From: Synchiropus splendidus
Taxonomy: Eukaryota > Chordata > Actinopteri > Syngnathiformes > Callionymidae
Direction of reading: 5' to 3'
DNA: 64,000 nt
Assembly: GCF_027744825.2 (NCBI RefSeq)
Contig: NC_071345.1
Location: 17,020,001-17,084,000 of the forward strand
Shown here: positions 12,247-24,868 of the stretch, piece after piece
How positions within the stretch are numbered: position 1 is the stretch's first letter
How the letters are laid out: the number at the start of each line of letters is the position of its first letter
The notes under the pieces: model-generated
Told to the model about the DNA's origin: nothing
Databases searched by the model: none
What the model saw: the letters and a program-made list of their open reading frames with translations, nothing else
Made by a program: the position numbers and the translations under genes

Positions 12247-13763
12247 CATTGTTGAATTTGGATTTTGGATTCGATGCACTTCTATTTAACTGAGTCACTG
12301 AGTCACTAAAACTTGCTAAAAGCTTTTGAAAATAACAACGCACATAAGAAAACCAAACTTTGCAATTATGATTACACAGTATACAAGGTACAAGTTACAA
12401 CATTACAACCCGCGCCCCTTTTTTAAATAACTGATCACATGAATTTATTATAGGGCCGTGATCATAATATGTTGGGTTTTTTTTGGAGTTGAAATTAATA
12501 AAAAATCGAATTATGGTACATTCAACCAATAATACACACTAAAGAAGTTCAAAAAGGAAACGAACATCAGTGAAACATATTTCCACTAGTTCCCTGTGAA
12601 TTTGAGCCAAGGCCTTTATGGTGGATAATAATTATTGAAACAGTAAAAAAAAAAAAAATGGGGAAAACCTCGCCACTTAAAGGGGGGGACAAAGTCGGAA
12701 AATTCTTTTCCGCAATGAAAGTGGGAGGCTCCGGAGTGAAATAAAATCCAAACGCTGAGAGGAAGTTCTCGTTTCATTGTGCTGGTGATGTGCCACCGTG
12801 GCTCCGCTCGGTCATTACGGGAGAAGAGACAATGTCTGATGTGTTATGACATGAACACTCAATTAGATCAGCGAGTTCAAACACTCCGGTCCAGTTCGAT
12901 GGCCGGCAGCTCGCACACCGGGTCCAGCCCGGGGTCAGAACCAGTGACACATCACATCACGATCACTTTTTTCACATCCAAATTTAGAGACGTTCAAAAG
13001 GGAATATTGACATGCGCCCGAGCGCGTTTTTAGCGCTATTATTAAGAGGAACACGATGTGAGCGGTGATTCAGACATGCTTCGGAACTGACCCAAACACC
13101 TGCTACTCACAGCTCATTTTGTCACCACCAACTGACCACATGACTCCGAAATATGTGTTGCGTTCACAGTCTATTTCTTTATAATAAGTGAGCGCTTTAA
13201 TTCCACACGAGGCTGCGCCTCCACTTGCTGCTCTGTCACCGGTGATTTACAACCTTCATTTGGAAACGGCTCAATTAGCGTTTTACAGTCGTCTTCCACG
13301 GAGGTTCATCCGAGCGCAACATTTCTCACTTTTTTTAGATCCGTGTTCAACGCGCGGTAAACAGCTCTGATGCGTGCGTAAAGCTTGAGGGTCGCTCAAG
13401 ATGAATTTGGCACCAACCTGTTCCTCGGTCCACGAAACTTGTGATGGTGTTGGCGGATCTGGAGGAGCGGAAAAAGCTGGCGTTAAGTCCGAGCTTCTCT
13501 GCAGCCGAGTAGGTCCGGTAAATGGAGAGCATGTACTCGTGCGGCACTACGCCGTCTTCTTTGTGTTGGCCCGTGATGTGACGCGAGGACGCGAAGATGT
13601 CCTTCAGGAGTTTGCTTGACCTTTGTCCGTCCTGATGAGAGACCCTGGCTCCTCTGTTCCTCCTCGGCGCGGGGATGATAGCAGCAGACTGGAAACACGG
13701 TATATTCCCAAGAAAAACAAGGAGAAGGCCAAGATAAAGCGTCACCACGCGGGATGCGTCCAT
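8000..13763 (-). CDS. gdf6: Growth/differentiation factor 6 (BMP family ligand), complete, two exons
   Basis: Secreted TGF-beta/BMP-family ligand of the GDF5/6/7 group. In vertebrates it patterns the dorsal retina, neural tube edge and joints through BMP receptors and SMAD1/5/8. Exon 1 is 13418-13763, from the ATG with an adjacent signal peptide (aa 1 to about 24). Exon 2 is 8000-8922. The intron has a CAG|GTTGGT donor and a TCCTGCAG acceptor, and the join is in frame (VDRGTDDLLHSP), giving 422 aa. The propeptide is followed by a polybasic RRRRR cleavage site (aa 298-302) and a 102-residue cystine-knot domain from Cys321 with all seven cysteines (HCEGVC, SCC, CGCR). The mature domain matches the GDF6 type, with basic RHGKRHGKK lead-in and [16 protein letters not shown]. 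Fish have gdf6a and gdf6b; gdf6a is the likelier copy given linkage to sybu, but this is not proven. The propeptide has an odd His-rich patch ([10 protein letters not shown]). Confidence 0.95.
11290..11830. promoter_or_regulatory. Candidate intronic control element of gdf6
   Basis: A GC-richer, repeat-free island within an AT-rich intron, with no open frame of note. Several homeobox-like TTAATT/ATTTA cores and a GATCTATAAAA-type TATA-like string are visible near 11350. Candidate only; conservation across fish would be the test. Confidence 0.2.
12171..12244. repeat. (AT)n microsatellite
   Basis: 37 uninterrupted AT units in the gdf6 intron. Confidence 0.98.
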
Positions 13764-14130
13764 GGCTGGTCAAATCGTGGAGAGTCTTGTTATGTCTGTC
13801 CTCCTCGGTCGGTGAGGCTGAGAGACGGTATGTGGGTTGGGGTCGCAGAGCTGCTACTTTTGCGCACCATGAGAAGTGGGCTTTTGCGCTCTGGACTCCA
13901 CTCCGGAGTGTTGGGCCGAGAGAAACACGCCCACATGCTCTCGCAGAGCAGGACTTCCCAAACAATCGTTTCGTGCCACAGACATCCGAACACGCGAAAG
14001 ACACAACAACTTCAATCCCGTGGCGGAAACTTTTTATTTCTGCTGGCGCTGGTGCCAAAATACACGTCAGACGCAGAGCAGCGAACTGCCTCCAAAATAA
14101 GGAGCGGTGGCACAGTGTTTACTTTTAGAA
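13764..14130 (-). promoter_or_regulatory. gdf6: gdf6 5' untranslated region and proximal promoter (putative)
   Basis: CpG-rich sequence immediately upstream of the gdf6 start codon. The multiple overlapping open frames on both strands (for example 13483-14058 minus and 13623-14150 plus) follow from the base composition and from overlap with exon 1. No unambiguous TATA box was fixed. Confidence 0.4.
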
Positions 14131-14798
14131 CTTCAGAAGTTAAAATATGAACTTAATGTCTCCTGAAAACCATGAACGTTCTTCTATTTACAAACATATT
14201 TAAACCAACACGTTGAACTATTAAAATGCAAGCATACGTGAAAATAAACTAACAAGCAACAAGTGATATTTACTCGCACAGTTTGAATGAAAACGGCAGC
14301 AAACAAATATTGGGCTACATCTGTCCTCAACCGTTGTACCAGGGAATGCTGACGGTAAATGCTGTGCTGCGACCTTGTGTTTGACAAAGGGATCACTTGT
14401 ACAGGGAGAGATTTTATTAACCTGACAGAAAACCGCAAGTGCAGTCGTTGGCGGATATGGACGTTGTTTTAATGACTTTACTGACCTCTAGCGACCAGTC
14501 ATTTTAATTACAGTACAATTGAGGCAACCACACAATTGTACACGAGTCGACATAATATAATACAATACAATACAATACAATATAATATAATATAATAGAC
14601 CTATTTTACACAATTGACTCAACATGAAAGAGTCACCGACAGCTCTGGAACTATGCATAAATATGCAGTATGAAATATGCAGAGCAAAGTTCTGTTGAAA
14701 TACAACAGTAAGTAAAAGTGTAAAACTGAAATCTAATTCAGTGCAGTGTTGCACTAAGCGAGAACCGAATCGGTGCAAGCTCTTCAGCGTCAGTATCA
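14131..14798. other. Intergenic, simple repeats only
   Basis: AT-rich sequence with a degenerate TAATA/CAATA tract at about 14555-14597. No gene recognised. Confidence 0.5.
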
Positions 14799-15003
14799 GT
14801 GAAGAAATGCCGAACGTGTGTTGCGACTGGATGTTCCAATCGTGCCACTGAGAATTTGTGCCTGTTCTCCTTCCCAAAAGATATAGAGCGTCATAAGAAG
14901 CAGCTTAAAAGAACAAGGGACAAGTGGCAAACATCGGCATCATTGGTGCTCTGCAGCGACCGTTTCACTGCTGAGCAGGAACCTTATCAGCTCAAACAGC
15001 TCT
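14799..15003 (+). pseudogene. Decayed THAP-domain exon
   Basis: The plus-strand frame encodes a THAP-type zinc-finger start (CVATGCSN, FSFPKD, VLCSDRF). THAP domains are C2CH DNA-binding modules found in host regulators and in P-element-like transposases. Two defects are visible. The only nearby ATG (14806) is in another frame, consistent with a one-base insertion just after the start. The fourth zinc ligand, normally His in a CSxHF context, is Arg here. A GTAAGT donor-like site follows at 15004. No downstream THAP gene body was found, so this is probably an orphan fragment. Confidence 0.6.
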
Positions 15004-15660
15004 GTAAGTTCAATAGTCACAGTTTTGAAACACATAAATACAAATGTTATATGTGTTTCAAGTTAAATACATTTCTGTTCTGGAGTTAGTCTGTTTACAA
15101 ACAAACAACAAACCAACCCAGCTTCATACTCTGTGACTGGTGGAGATAGTTCAAATTCCTTTCATGATCATGATCAAATCCTAAATTTTGGAAAAGAGAA
15201 AAGCTGCATAGAAAAAGGTCCGGGGTCTCAAATTGATGCAGACAGGGATTGCAGAGGGTGCAGGGTTTTGTTTTGTTAGACTGTGGCCCTGGATTGGTTG
15301 GGACAAACATCTACACCCACAGCAGGCCTTTGTGGGTCACTTGACCTTTAAAATAATAAATTCAAATTCACCATCACTTATTCAACCGTTTTTGTTTTTA
15401 ATTTCACACTAAAAGTGAAGTAGTAATAGTTTGCGAATTTAGTGAACAATTTAAGTTTATTATGATGAGAATATAATGTCATTTTACTGGAATTTATTAG
15501 TTTTATTTTTTGTCTCTACATACAGACAATATATGGTCTGGGAATTCAATATGTCTATTTTGATCAACTAATGTCATTAAAAGAAAAAAAATGAAAAACG
15601 GGATTCCACTGATGGATGGAAAATTGAGAAGCACAAAAAACAGTTCTGTGTACTTTAGGC
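15004..15660. other. Intergenic, nothing recognised
   Basis: AT-rich sequence between the THAP fragment and the hAT element. No coding or repeat family identified. Confidence 0.4.
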
Positions 15661-16603
15661 CAGTGATTCTTATTCTTATCTTATCATTGGGTGGTGAGCG
15701 CCTCCTAGAGAGTCTCAAGAAGTTTTTTTGTTTTACACCTTTGGGCCATGAGGGCCGCGAGACGCTCAGTTTTAATACATGAGCCACATACGTTGGCAGT
15801 AGTGTGTCACTGAAGGCTGCAAATCTGTGATAGTTAACAGCTATGGAGAAGTTCTTGAAAAGAAAAAATGATGAAGAAAGTGATGGCACCCCCAACAGTA
15901 AAAATTGTTCATGAAGCAGTTTTGAAAGGGCGATGCTGTTATTTACACTTCACTTATATCTTCTTTGGAGTTTAAATAAAATATATTATCTTTATTTTAT
16001 GATATTTAGACATGGCTTTATTGTGTCTATTTTATTCAGAATTTTATTCAGTTTGCTTCAAGGGTTCCCTCCCCCCTTTTTTTCCTTAGTAAATTTGTTG
16101 AATATGACTTGCACCTGCTTCTGCTGCTGGTTGGACTTTTCAATGACAAATAAATATCTTTGCGATGATCCCATGGTTTCATGTCATTTCACAAGGTTTT
16201 ATGTGTAAGTAGATTAAACATGGTTATTTACAAATGAAATAAAGTGTAATGAATCAGTTCTATTCCTTGAATCATCTTTTGTATCACTTTTTTTTTGCAC
16301 TTTATAATATCATTTCTTTTTAATTTAGTGTGATATGTTGTGTACAGAGCATGTTACAAACACAATTTCCCCTGGGATTAATAAAGTTTTTCTGATTCTG
16401 AGTCTGATTCTGATTTAAATCATTTTTTTTCAGGGAAAGGTGGGTTCCGGAACGCCAAACATAAAAATGTTGACAACTTTTGAAAAACGCATCAGACAGC
16501 TTAGATTTGATGTGCAACTACTAAAAAGACCCTTTCTGCTATAGTGGGAGGTTAAAATTTCATGTCACAAAGGTCACAAGATCACAAAGGTTAAGAACCC
16601 CTG
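15661..16603 (+). mobile_element. Non-autonomous hAT transposon, copy 1
   Basis: Ends are CAGTGATTCTTA on the left and GGTTAAGAACCCCTG on the right, an inverted pair typical of hAT (Charlie-like) elements. The flanking 8-bp duplications are CTTTAGGC (15653-15660) and ATTTAGGC (16604-16611), 7 of 8 identical. A short frame at about 15843 begins MEKFLKRK, which resembles the N-terminus of host-captured hAT transposases, and then stops. The element is therefore an internally deleted relic. A second copy in inverted orientation is at 33402-34228. A LINE tail is nested inside. Confidence 0.85.
16285..16418 (+). repeat. LINE 3' tail fragment nested in the hAT element
   Basis: Contains the common fish non-LTR retrotransposon ending (AATTTCCCCTGGGATTAATAAAG) followed by TTCTGA-type units. 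It interrupts hAT copy 1; the corresponding part of hAT copy 2 lacks it. Confidence 0.65.
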
Positions 16604-16839
16604 ATTTAGGCCGCATTTCCACCAGATATGGAATATTCATATCTGCTTAATGTAATTGACTTAACATCCAGCAGAGGGCATCAGTGAGACACAGGGTATC
16701 GTCGCTCAACGCTAAATCCGACGGTGTCCAGTTATGATTCTTTGAAGTGAACTGCTGCAGAATTTAATCTCTATCAAATTAAAAATCAATATCTAATCTG
16801 CGACAGCACCTCCGATGTCTCCTGCGCCATAAGATCGGC

Positions 16840-17101
16840 ACATTTATTTGCCATCAAGCAGCTGTCTCCAGCGTCTGTTGCGCTCCGATGTTATGTAACA
16901 CACTCGGGATGAGAGCGTGACGCGGCTCTTATCTCCCGCTCATCGTCCAATCGCTAGACATCCTCGCCACAGAAGCGTCTCCATCCGAGGGACGTCCAGC
17001 ATCAGAAGGCATTACCAAGCTCAGCAGCAGCCGGAGGACCGAGCCCTTTGTGCGGCAGCGACAGGCGCGTCATCCGCCGGGGAAACATCGCCATCATCCA
17101 G
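16840..17101 (+). promoter_or_regulatory. sybu: Putative sybu CpG promoter and 5' untranslated exon
   Basis: CpG-rich, relatively GC-rich island ending in a plausible donor (CATCCAG|GTCAGA at 17101/17102), in the correct orientation and about 3.6 kb upstream of the sybu start-codon exon. It contains very short upstream ORFs, such as ATG followed at once by TAA. The link to sybu is by position and needs a transcript. Confidence 0.4.
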
Positions 17102-19688
17102 GTCAGAGCCTGCTTGTCTCGCCACATGTTTTCTGACCGTCCTTTTTTATTTTATAAATTACTAACGACCCACCATAAACATCGTCATCTGGTGTTGTGT
17201 TTTCGGGGTGTTTACATCTCTGATCGTGATCTGCGTCACCAGAAGCAAGTGTGTTCAACTTGCATCAGCTGTCGATGTGGTAAACAAAGGGGGCGTCAAA
17301 ACACGTAAACAAAGAGAGATCACTGAAATGTCGTGCGCAGGCATACAAATAAAGCTCATCAGCAGAAGTGGATATTGAATATGATGTGGTTACTAAAAGG
17401 GATAAACACGAATTTGAGTATTTGTATGGAAAAAAAAATACAAATGGCAAAACTCCTGCATTGTTGTTTAAATGTGCAATAGTGACGACTACAGTATTTT
17501 GTCTTTTCAAAGGGAGCTTTGACAATGAAAATTAAAAAGTGTTATTTCAACTTTATGATGTCTATATTTAACATAATTTTAGGCTAAGTGCCCTAAAGTT
17601 TTGAGTCAAAGTTGACATGTTCCATAAGTCTGTTATGAGTTGTTGTGTTCAAGTTGTTTAAGTGTTTTTTTAAAAAATGGTAGTTAGTTAAAGTATTTGC
17701 ACTAAACAAATGTATTTGTGACAGACGGAGTGGGAATTTTCCTGTATTTTTTTTATCTAGTTTTCCAATTTTATACATAGAGGAGTTGTCCTTAATCTCT
17801 TGGAGTCGGATATGTGAGGTTTATGTAAGTGTGGTACAGGGAATGAAGCAAGCCATAAAATGAAAGGGAGGAAGGAGGAAGATGAAAGCAGATAAAGATT
17901 TGAGGATGACCATGCAGAGAGAGGTGAACACGAGAGTGCAGGTGCGGTGGAACAAGTCGAGATGCAATGTTGAAGATGCTCAGGTTTTCATTGGAAGTGA
18001 CCATACGTGTGTAGAAGATCAGAGAGAAGTCAAACAGTGGGAGAAATCTGAAGACAAAGTTAGGGAGGCCAAATGGAGCATGTCAGGCAGACAGGAAGCA
18101 GAGGGTGTTTGAAATGGAGCTACTGGGAAACGCTTTCAAATCAGAGTTCAAATGGAAGTAACACGGCAGTTATCCCAGGAGTCTGAGGTAAAATATAATA
18201 CTTGGTAAGAGTGGAATTAAACCACACAAGCGTCCTCCACAGGAACATCAACAGAGGATCAGAGGAATTATGACTCAGACTCACATCATTTTTTTCTGCT
18301 GTGAACCATCTGGAAGCTTCCACAGCTGCACACGAGAATGAAGCCACTCAGTGGATGTGGATGCCATTATTGATGCATTTCAAACCAGGGAGCAGAACTG
18401 TTTCTGTGTTGCGAAGATTCCAGGAAGCAGGATCTGTGTTGGGGAAGAGATACCACAGACTCCATGATATAGAAGTCTAAATGCGCAGATCGATGATCAG
18501 TTTGTGGAAAGAATTGCCCTTTTCTTCCTGCAATGTTGAAGCATTTCTTCACTTCCCATTCGTGCAGAACCTTTCCTCCATCTGCAAGGTTGAGTTCCTT
18601 TAAAATATTAAACCCCTGCAGACGGAGCATGCAGCTTTATCCTCAGTGAAGGGATACAGGACAGGAAAGTACTGTAAAAGACTTCTACCGTTGTACTGCA
18701 GAGGTTAAAACACTGCACATTGTTCTCAAAATAATCTGAAATGTTCAGTTATCTGACCTTGGAGATGAAGGGCAGATGAATAGAAGCGCTCTCTTATCAT
18801 TTCTGTAAAGAATCTCAATGTTAGCTCAACATGTTTTTGCATAATTGGTCCCACTGTTCATTCATCCTCAGTTGCTAAGGTGGTTGCTAGGGCACTATTG
18901 AGGTTGCCTTGCCCTCTTTTGTGCCCAATCTGAGCTGCTGCTGATTGTTCTGTGTGTGTGTTATCTGTGCGAGTCGAAGCAGGCCACCTTCATATCAAGG
19001 CTATTTTGGTATCTGACAGCTGACGTCCCACCACTTTCTGCTCTATTTGTGTCATCCTTTGTGGTTTAAGAGAGGAGCTGTCACTGGAGGAGGGTGAGGA
19101 ATCTGGCGACGTGTGGCTGGTTTTGCTTCTGTTAGTCAGACTAGTGGCATCGCTGATGTCCAGCACTGTGTTAAGAGAGGTCAGCCGCATCACTGCAAAC
19201 ACTGAAAAAGCAGAGCACATACGCACTTATGTAATCGACCCCCTTGAGCGACGGCGCTAAGAGACTGAGCGGGCAGCAAGTATGAAGTCAGTTCGTGCAT
19301 GAAGATGAATATATTATTCAAGGCAAGGGCCTCCGTTAAATATACTGTTGTGTAACTCATCGTGGAGGAACAAAACTGATGTTCACAGATTGTTTTTTTT
19401 ATTGTCTTAGCAACTGTGAAGCAGCTCAAGGGAACTTGGTCTTCAAGTGGAATTTGCACTCCACAAGCAGAGCAACAACAAAGACATAGTGGAAATAAGA
19501 TTTTTTTTAAAAACATAAATAAAAGTATGCATATATCACACATGAGCCAAAGTGATTGGGCTATAAATTTTGACTGTCAAATGCCGTTTGTTATTACATG
19601 TTCGTTGTTTGTCACCACTCATCTCTGTCCTTGTGGGGACCTCTCATTGATATAGTGCTTTCTCCAGCCTCTCATCCTTAACCTAAGC
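17102..19688. other. Presumed sybu first intron, nothing recognised
   Basis: Mostly AT-rich. The open frame at 17882-18112 is basic and repetitive in tone, with no family match. No conserved domain or repeat with clear ends was seen in this part. Confidence 0.4.
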
Positions 19689-19996
19689 CAGTGCTTCTCA
19701 ATTATTTTCTGTTGCGTCCCCCGCAGGAAGAAGTAAACGTTTCGCCCCCACAACTCACCACTGCCTCTGTGTCTATAAAAGTACTACTATAAAAATACAC
19801 CTCTGCATAATGTTGTATTCTTGTTGACATTAAAAAGAAAAAAGTTATATACTGTAGATCAACTTACAATAAATAATAACTTTATTAGCATTGTTTTTGT
19901 CTGCAACAGAAAAGACTTAAAGTACATCAATTTGCCTGGAAAAAAAAAAAAAAAAAAAGAAAACATGGGGCCCGCCCCACAATTTGAGAAGGACTG
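19689..19996 (+). mobile_element. hAT-type MITE with 8-bp target duplication
   Basis: Begins CAGTGCTTCTCAATT and ends with its near-inverse, AATTTGAGAAGGACTG. Flanking 8-mers are ACCTAAGC (19681-19688) and ACCTAAAC (19997-20004), 7 of 8 identical. The interior is AT-rich with an A19 run and no coding. A truncated relative is at about 34237-34450. Confidence 0.85.
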
Positions 19997-20698
19997 ACCT
20001 AAACATGCAAAACAAACACATGGCTAACTTTAACCAGGAATCTTAACCAAAGTGAAAGTCAATTATCATGACCCAGTTATTTTGATGTTTTCATTCTCAA
20101 ATTGAGGCTTGGATTTGTGGGGACTGGCAAAAATGTCCCCACAAGTAGGTGTTTTTCCAAGAATTTGTCCACTTATGGATAGTAATACAAGACCTAAACA
20201 TAACCATCCAAAACACAATGCTAAACTCAATCAGGACTCTTAACAAAACTGAAACCCAATAATAATGATGTTGATGTTTTGAAGTCTTCGTCCTCAAAAT
20301 GAGCCTTTACCGTATGGTGTCCGGCCAAATGGCTCCCACGAAGGCATAAGGTCTCCACAAGGAGGTGTTTTGTCAAGAATTGGTGCCCTAGGATAAACAC
20401 ACATATGTTACTGGTACTTCACAAGGGAACTTACTGTAAATTAAAAGAAAAACAACTGAAATATTGTTACTTCAACCGGGAAATACATGGCATTGCTTGT
20501 GTGTGCCTTCTGTACCAGGGTGTGTGTGTGTGTGTGTGTGTTGGTGAGTGTGACTCACTCGCGTCATGTCAGGACAGAAGGCCCTTGTTAGTTCCCAGTT
20601 CGAGCGCCACGTCAAACTGCCACATTCTCAGTCAGTGGAGGAATGACTCACACCTCTCCTTGGTGATTTCCATCAGGGGGAGCACAAGGTGAAGCACC
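19997..20698. other. Presumed sybu first intron, remainder
   Basis: Contains a (GT)n microsatellite at 20519-20541 and, just before the start codon, the probable 5' untranslated part of the first coding exon. An internal near-repeat (dispersed TGTCCCCACAAG-like motifs around 20130 and 20350) is weak. Confidence 0.4.
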
Positions 20699-23600
20699 AT
20701 GGGTCCGTTTCAAGAGTACGAGGTGAGTCCTGACACAGCTGATTCTCGAGAGACATTGTCTTTATGTGAATGCTAATGAATGTTTGGAACAGGAGAAGAA
20801 GTCGCCGGAGAAAGGAAGCCCACGCAGTCGCATCCCCCGTTTGGTCCTCCATCCATTTCAACCTAAGGAGAAAGGGTCGCCCCAGTCCGACTCGCCGTTT
20901 TCAGAGGAGGAGGGGAAGGAGTGTGACATCAGCTCGGATCACTCCAAGAGGACCATCAGCTCCAACAGCTTCTGCTCAGGTTAGATCCTCTCCACTCGAC
21001 ACACGTCTTGGATCAGACTCTCATTCAACAAGTCAGTAGCAACAAGTCACTACGGAGGAGTGGCAGAAAGAGAAAACAATTCCATTTACGCATGGCACAA
21101 ACAACAAAAGAGCATTTTTCTATTAGATAAACACTTACTAAAGACATGCTCAAACCTATCACCAGCAGTTATAAAAAGCAGATGCAGAGCTCTCACTAAA
21201 TTTATGAGGAATTTCAAACATGGGGCACTGCAGAAAAGTGCCTCTAGGAAACTGTACTGTGTACTGTACTTGAATTGGTGCCATATGACCATTTCTTGTG
21301 TGTGATTGGCTGAGCTGCTGAGTTCCACTGGCCACTTTCAGAAATCAAATCAATAAACAGGCACAAAAAAATCAGGAAGAAAGACTTGATTTGCAATGTA
21401 ATATTTGAAGGTCACGTGTTCTCATCTGGAATTTACAGGTACTTGAAGTTGGATGGTTATTTTTGGTGTTTGGTGGTGTGCATGGCAAAGAAGAAAAGAT
21501 GGCGAGTGAGCCGTCTGACAATGTCCATTAGAAATGATATTTGAAAAGTCAGCATGTGGCAATTGAGAGAGTGGAACTGGACTTGCAAAAAGAGAGAAAA
21601 AAAGTGAAATACCACCTTCTGTGAAACAGCTAGGATATTTAGTTGAACAACATAGAGCAGACATCCGCAAAATCCAGCCTCCTCGCTTCATATTTCCACT
21701 GGCCCGAAGTCTCTGTCATAAAACAATAATGTGTGGCCCGCCAGTACTGTTGTCCACAGTATAAAATAAATGCTTAAAAAAGCAATTTTATATTTCACCA
21801 CAAGATGACAGTAAACTTGTGCCTGAACTCTCGCGACTCTGTTCTGTTCTTGATCTGTTTTTTGACCATTTCTAAAATGGCAACCTGAAGGAAGAAAAGG
21901 AAAGTTGACAGAGAGGGCTGCCGTTTCCAGGACAACTGGAAATCGGAATATTTTTTCACTGAGTTTGGAAACAACTGTCTTCCTGCTTTGCCCAAGGAGT
22001 TCAATATAAAGAGGCACTACCAGACGAAACATGCCAATTACATTAAAAAATGGAACGACTGGAAGCTGGTTTAACAGCTGAGGGTGAATTTATTGAAGAC
22101 TGTGTGACGAAAATGGTGGACAACATTTGTCCGGAGAAAAAGCAGCAGGATTGAAGAAGCATTTTGAGAGGAGTGGACAGTGAAATGAATGTGCGTGAAG
22201 AGCTACGTGACCTCCAGAGTCTTATGAACCAAGCAAGAGGGAATGATTTATTTGCTGCTGTTTGTTCCGCAGTAGATGTTTATAAAACTACAGTGGAATA
22301 AAATCACGGGGAATATTACGGATGGTGCACCTGCCATGGTGGGAGAGCACAGTGGATTATCAACCCTAGTGTGTAACAAAGTCAGCGACGGAACGAAGCT
22401 ATAAAACTCCACTGCATTATTCACCAACAAGTTCTGCCAGACATCTGAAATATGCTCACATTATGAAACCGGTGATAAAGGTCATTCATTATATTCGCTC
22501 TGTACCACCGTCACTTTCTGCAATTTCTACTGGATATCCACGCTGAATATGGAGATGTTGTGTGTCACACTGCAGCGTTTTCTCCTCCCTTAAAGAAGAA
22601 ATCTGAATTATTTTTCCAAAAAAGGACAACCGATGCCAGATCTAACCAATCCTGTTTGGCTGTCTGATTTTGGATTTTTAGTTAGCATAACCCAACATCT
22701 GAACGCCCTGAACATGAGCCTTCAGGGACAAAATGCAGTGATAAGCCAACTGTATTCACATATCAAAGCTGTTCGGACCAAGCTGCAACTTTTCCAAAGC
22801 CACCTGTCACAAATGCTGGCCAATACCACACATTTCCAATCTCTGCAAGAAATAGACATAAACATTATCAGTGCACAAATGAGGAGGAATTCTGCAAACG
22901 TCTCATCTCTGGATTTTGCATCTATTGAAAAGGAGTGACGTTCCAGCCCACCTGCCGATGGAGCTCATAGAGCTGCAATGTGACATGGAGTGTTGCAGCT
23001 ACCACCAACAATTCCCTCTTGTCAACTTTTACCAGCAGCTGGATAAAGACAGGTTCCAAGCAATTTGAACATTTGCTAAGAAAATGGTGAGCTTGTTTGG
23101 CTCAACATACTTATGCGAGAAGACATTCTCAGTTATGTGTGCGAGGACAAGACTGACTCCCACCTGTGTGACATCTTGCGCATTAAAACCACCGCTTTTG
23201 AGCCAGACCTGCCCCATTTACTGCAGTCGAGATTTCAGAATCACCCTCCCCATTAATGTTATTTGTTGACTCTTTATTTGTTTGAGTTTGAGTCCAGTTT
23301 AATAAAATACTTTATTTGCATTTTATTTATTTCTATTTATTATATTTATTTATTCATTTATTCACTTCTTTATTTTTATACAGCATAGTAAAACAAAGCA
23401 AAGTAAAACGAAACCCCCTGAGATCCCTGACATACAGTTTAATGCAATACAGTCGCCAGGAGTGCTGTACATTCATGACATCTGGATAGAGCCATTTGGT
23501 ACATATATTATTTTTATTATATTTTTTTAGAAGAATGATCATCTTATTCATCATTTCTGATAAAGCATTGTCATGTTTTCAGTCGGATAGTCTTCAGAGT

Positions 23601-24311
23601 GCACGGCAAGACGTCACCTATAAAATATGTATAATATTTTGGAGGAAGCCATTTTTTTCTTCTTTGCCATGCACACCAAACACCAAAATTTGATTTCTGA
23701 AACTGGCCGACAGAAGTGTAAGCCTGTGTGTTACAGTGCAGCGCATATTTAAACAGATGAGTCATGACCATTTAGTCAACTTCATTTTGACCTTGTTGAC
23801 AAACAGAGCGAGTGATCCAGTCATTAGATGACACTGCCGTGTGTTGGTGTGTGTGACAAGGAAAACATCCTCAGCTTCATGTCAGCACCGAGCTGCTGAG
23901 GAAGCTGTTGTACAATCTGCCTGATAAGCACCGGGCCTGGACCTTGACCGCTGTGCCGGCCTGTTCTTGGTTATTGCTGTCTGTGTGCCTGTCTACAATA
24001 GATGACACCGGCTGCCCCACTAGTCAGTCTGTGTCCCCCTCAAAAACCCCGTCAGGCTCAGAGCGGAGTACCCGCAACTCCCCCACGCTGCCAGAACGCA
24101 AGACCAAGGTGAAGAGGGTCCGAGTGATGGCCGAATGGACCGCTGAGCGACACAGCACACAGAGACACAAGAGGGAGATGAGGTCAGCCTTGAAGCCCAA
24201 AGGTGAGTCTCACAACACTGTTGGTAAAATACAATGATTTTCTTTTTCCTTTCAATGAACACATGCATGAAAGTATATACATTATGCAGCAGCATTTTTG
24301 GAACAAAATCT

Positions 24312-24348
<37 letters not shown>

Positions 24349-24868
24349 TAGTACCTCGGTTCTCGACCACAATCCGTTCCAGAAGGCCGTTCGATTTGCG
24401 ATTTGTTCACAATCTGAATCCATTTTTCCCATTAGAATTAATGGAAAAAGAAATAATGTGTCCAAGCCTTAAAATAGGCTTTTGTAGGAGTGAATGTAGA
24501 GTGTCTGCTGCAGGTGCGCTGTTCCTCTATGTGTGTGGCCGCTGCATGTGGGAGGGGTTGCAGAGTGAGTGACGTCTCTCCAGAAGTGAAGAGGTGCCCG
24601 GTGCGTGTCCAGCTCTACTCTCTGGACCAGCTCGACCATGGTCCAGTGTGGAGACAGGAAAGGTTTTACACCACAATATGAAGAAAAAACAGCCAGTCAA
24701 TGTGGTACACGTCCGCATACAGAGGCTGCGTTATACACAATAACAAAGCGCGTCGTGGGTCAGCTGATCGGTCCGTGCACATTAGGTTTTTTCCGGTGGC
24801 GTTCGAGTTCTGGATTTTCGTTTGAAATCAGAAGCAAAAAATTTGATTGTATGTATTTGTCATTTGTT

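Larger units (their letters stand above)
8923..13417 (-). other. gdf6: gdf6 intron
   Basis: Single 4.5-kb intron splitting the propeptide at the position typical for GDF5/6/7 genes. Most of it is AT-rich with no recognised gene. It holds a long (AT)n tract at 12171-12244 and two GC-richer stretches (about 11290-11830 and 12650-13330) that stand out as possible control elements. Confidence 0.85.

Noticed and set aside
13483..14058. 191-codon minus-strand open frame over gdf6 exon 1
   Set aside because: It overlaps the signal-peptide exon in another frame and follows CpG-rich composition; the gdf6 frame explains the locus.
24203..24572. Tyr-Ile repeat frames near 24300
   Set aside because: Translations of (AT)n microsatellites.
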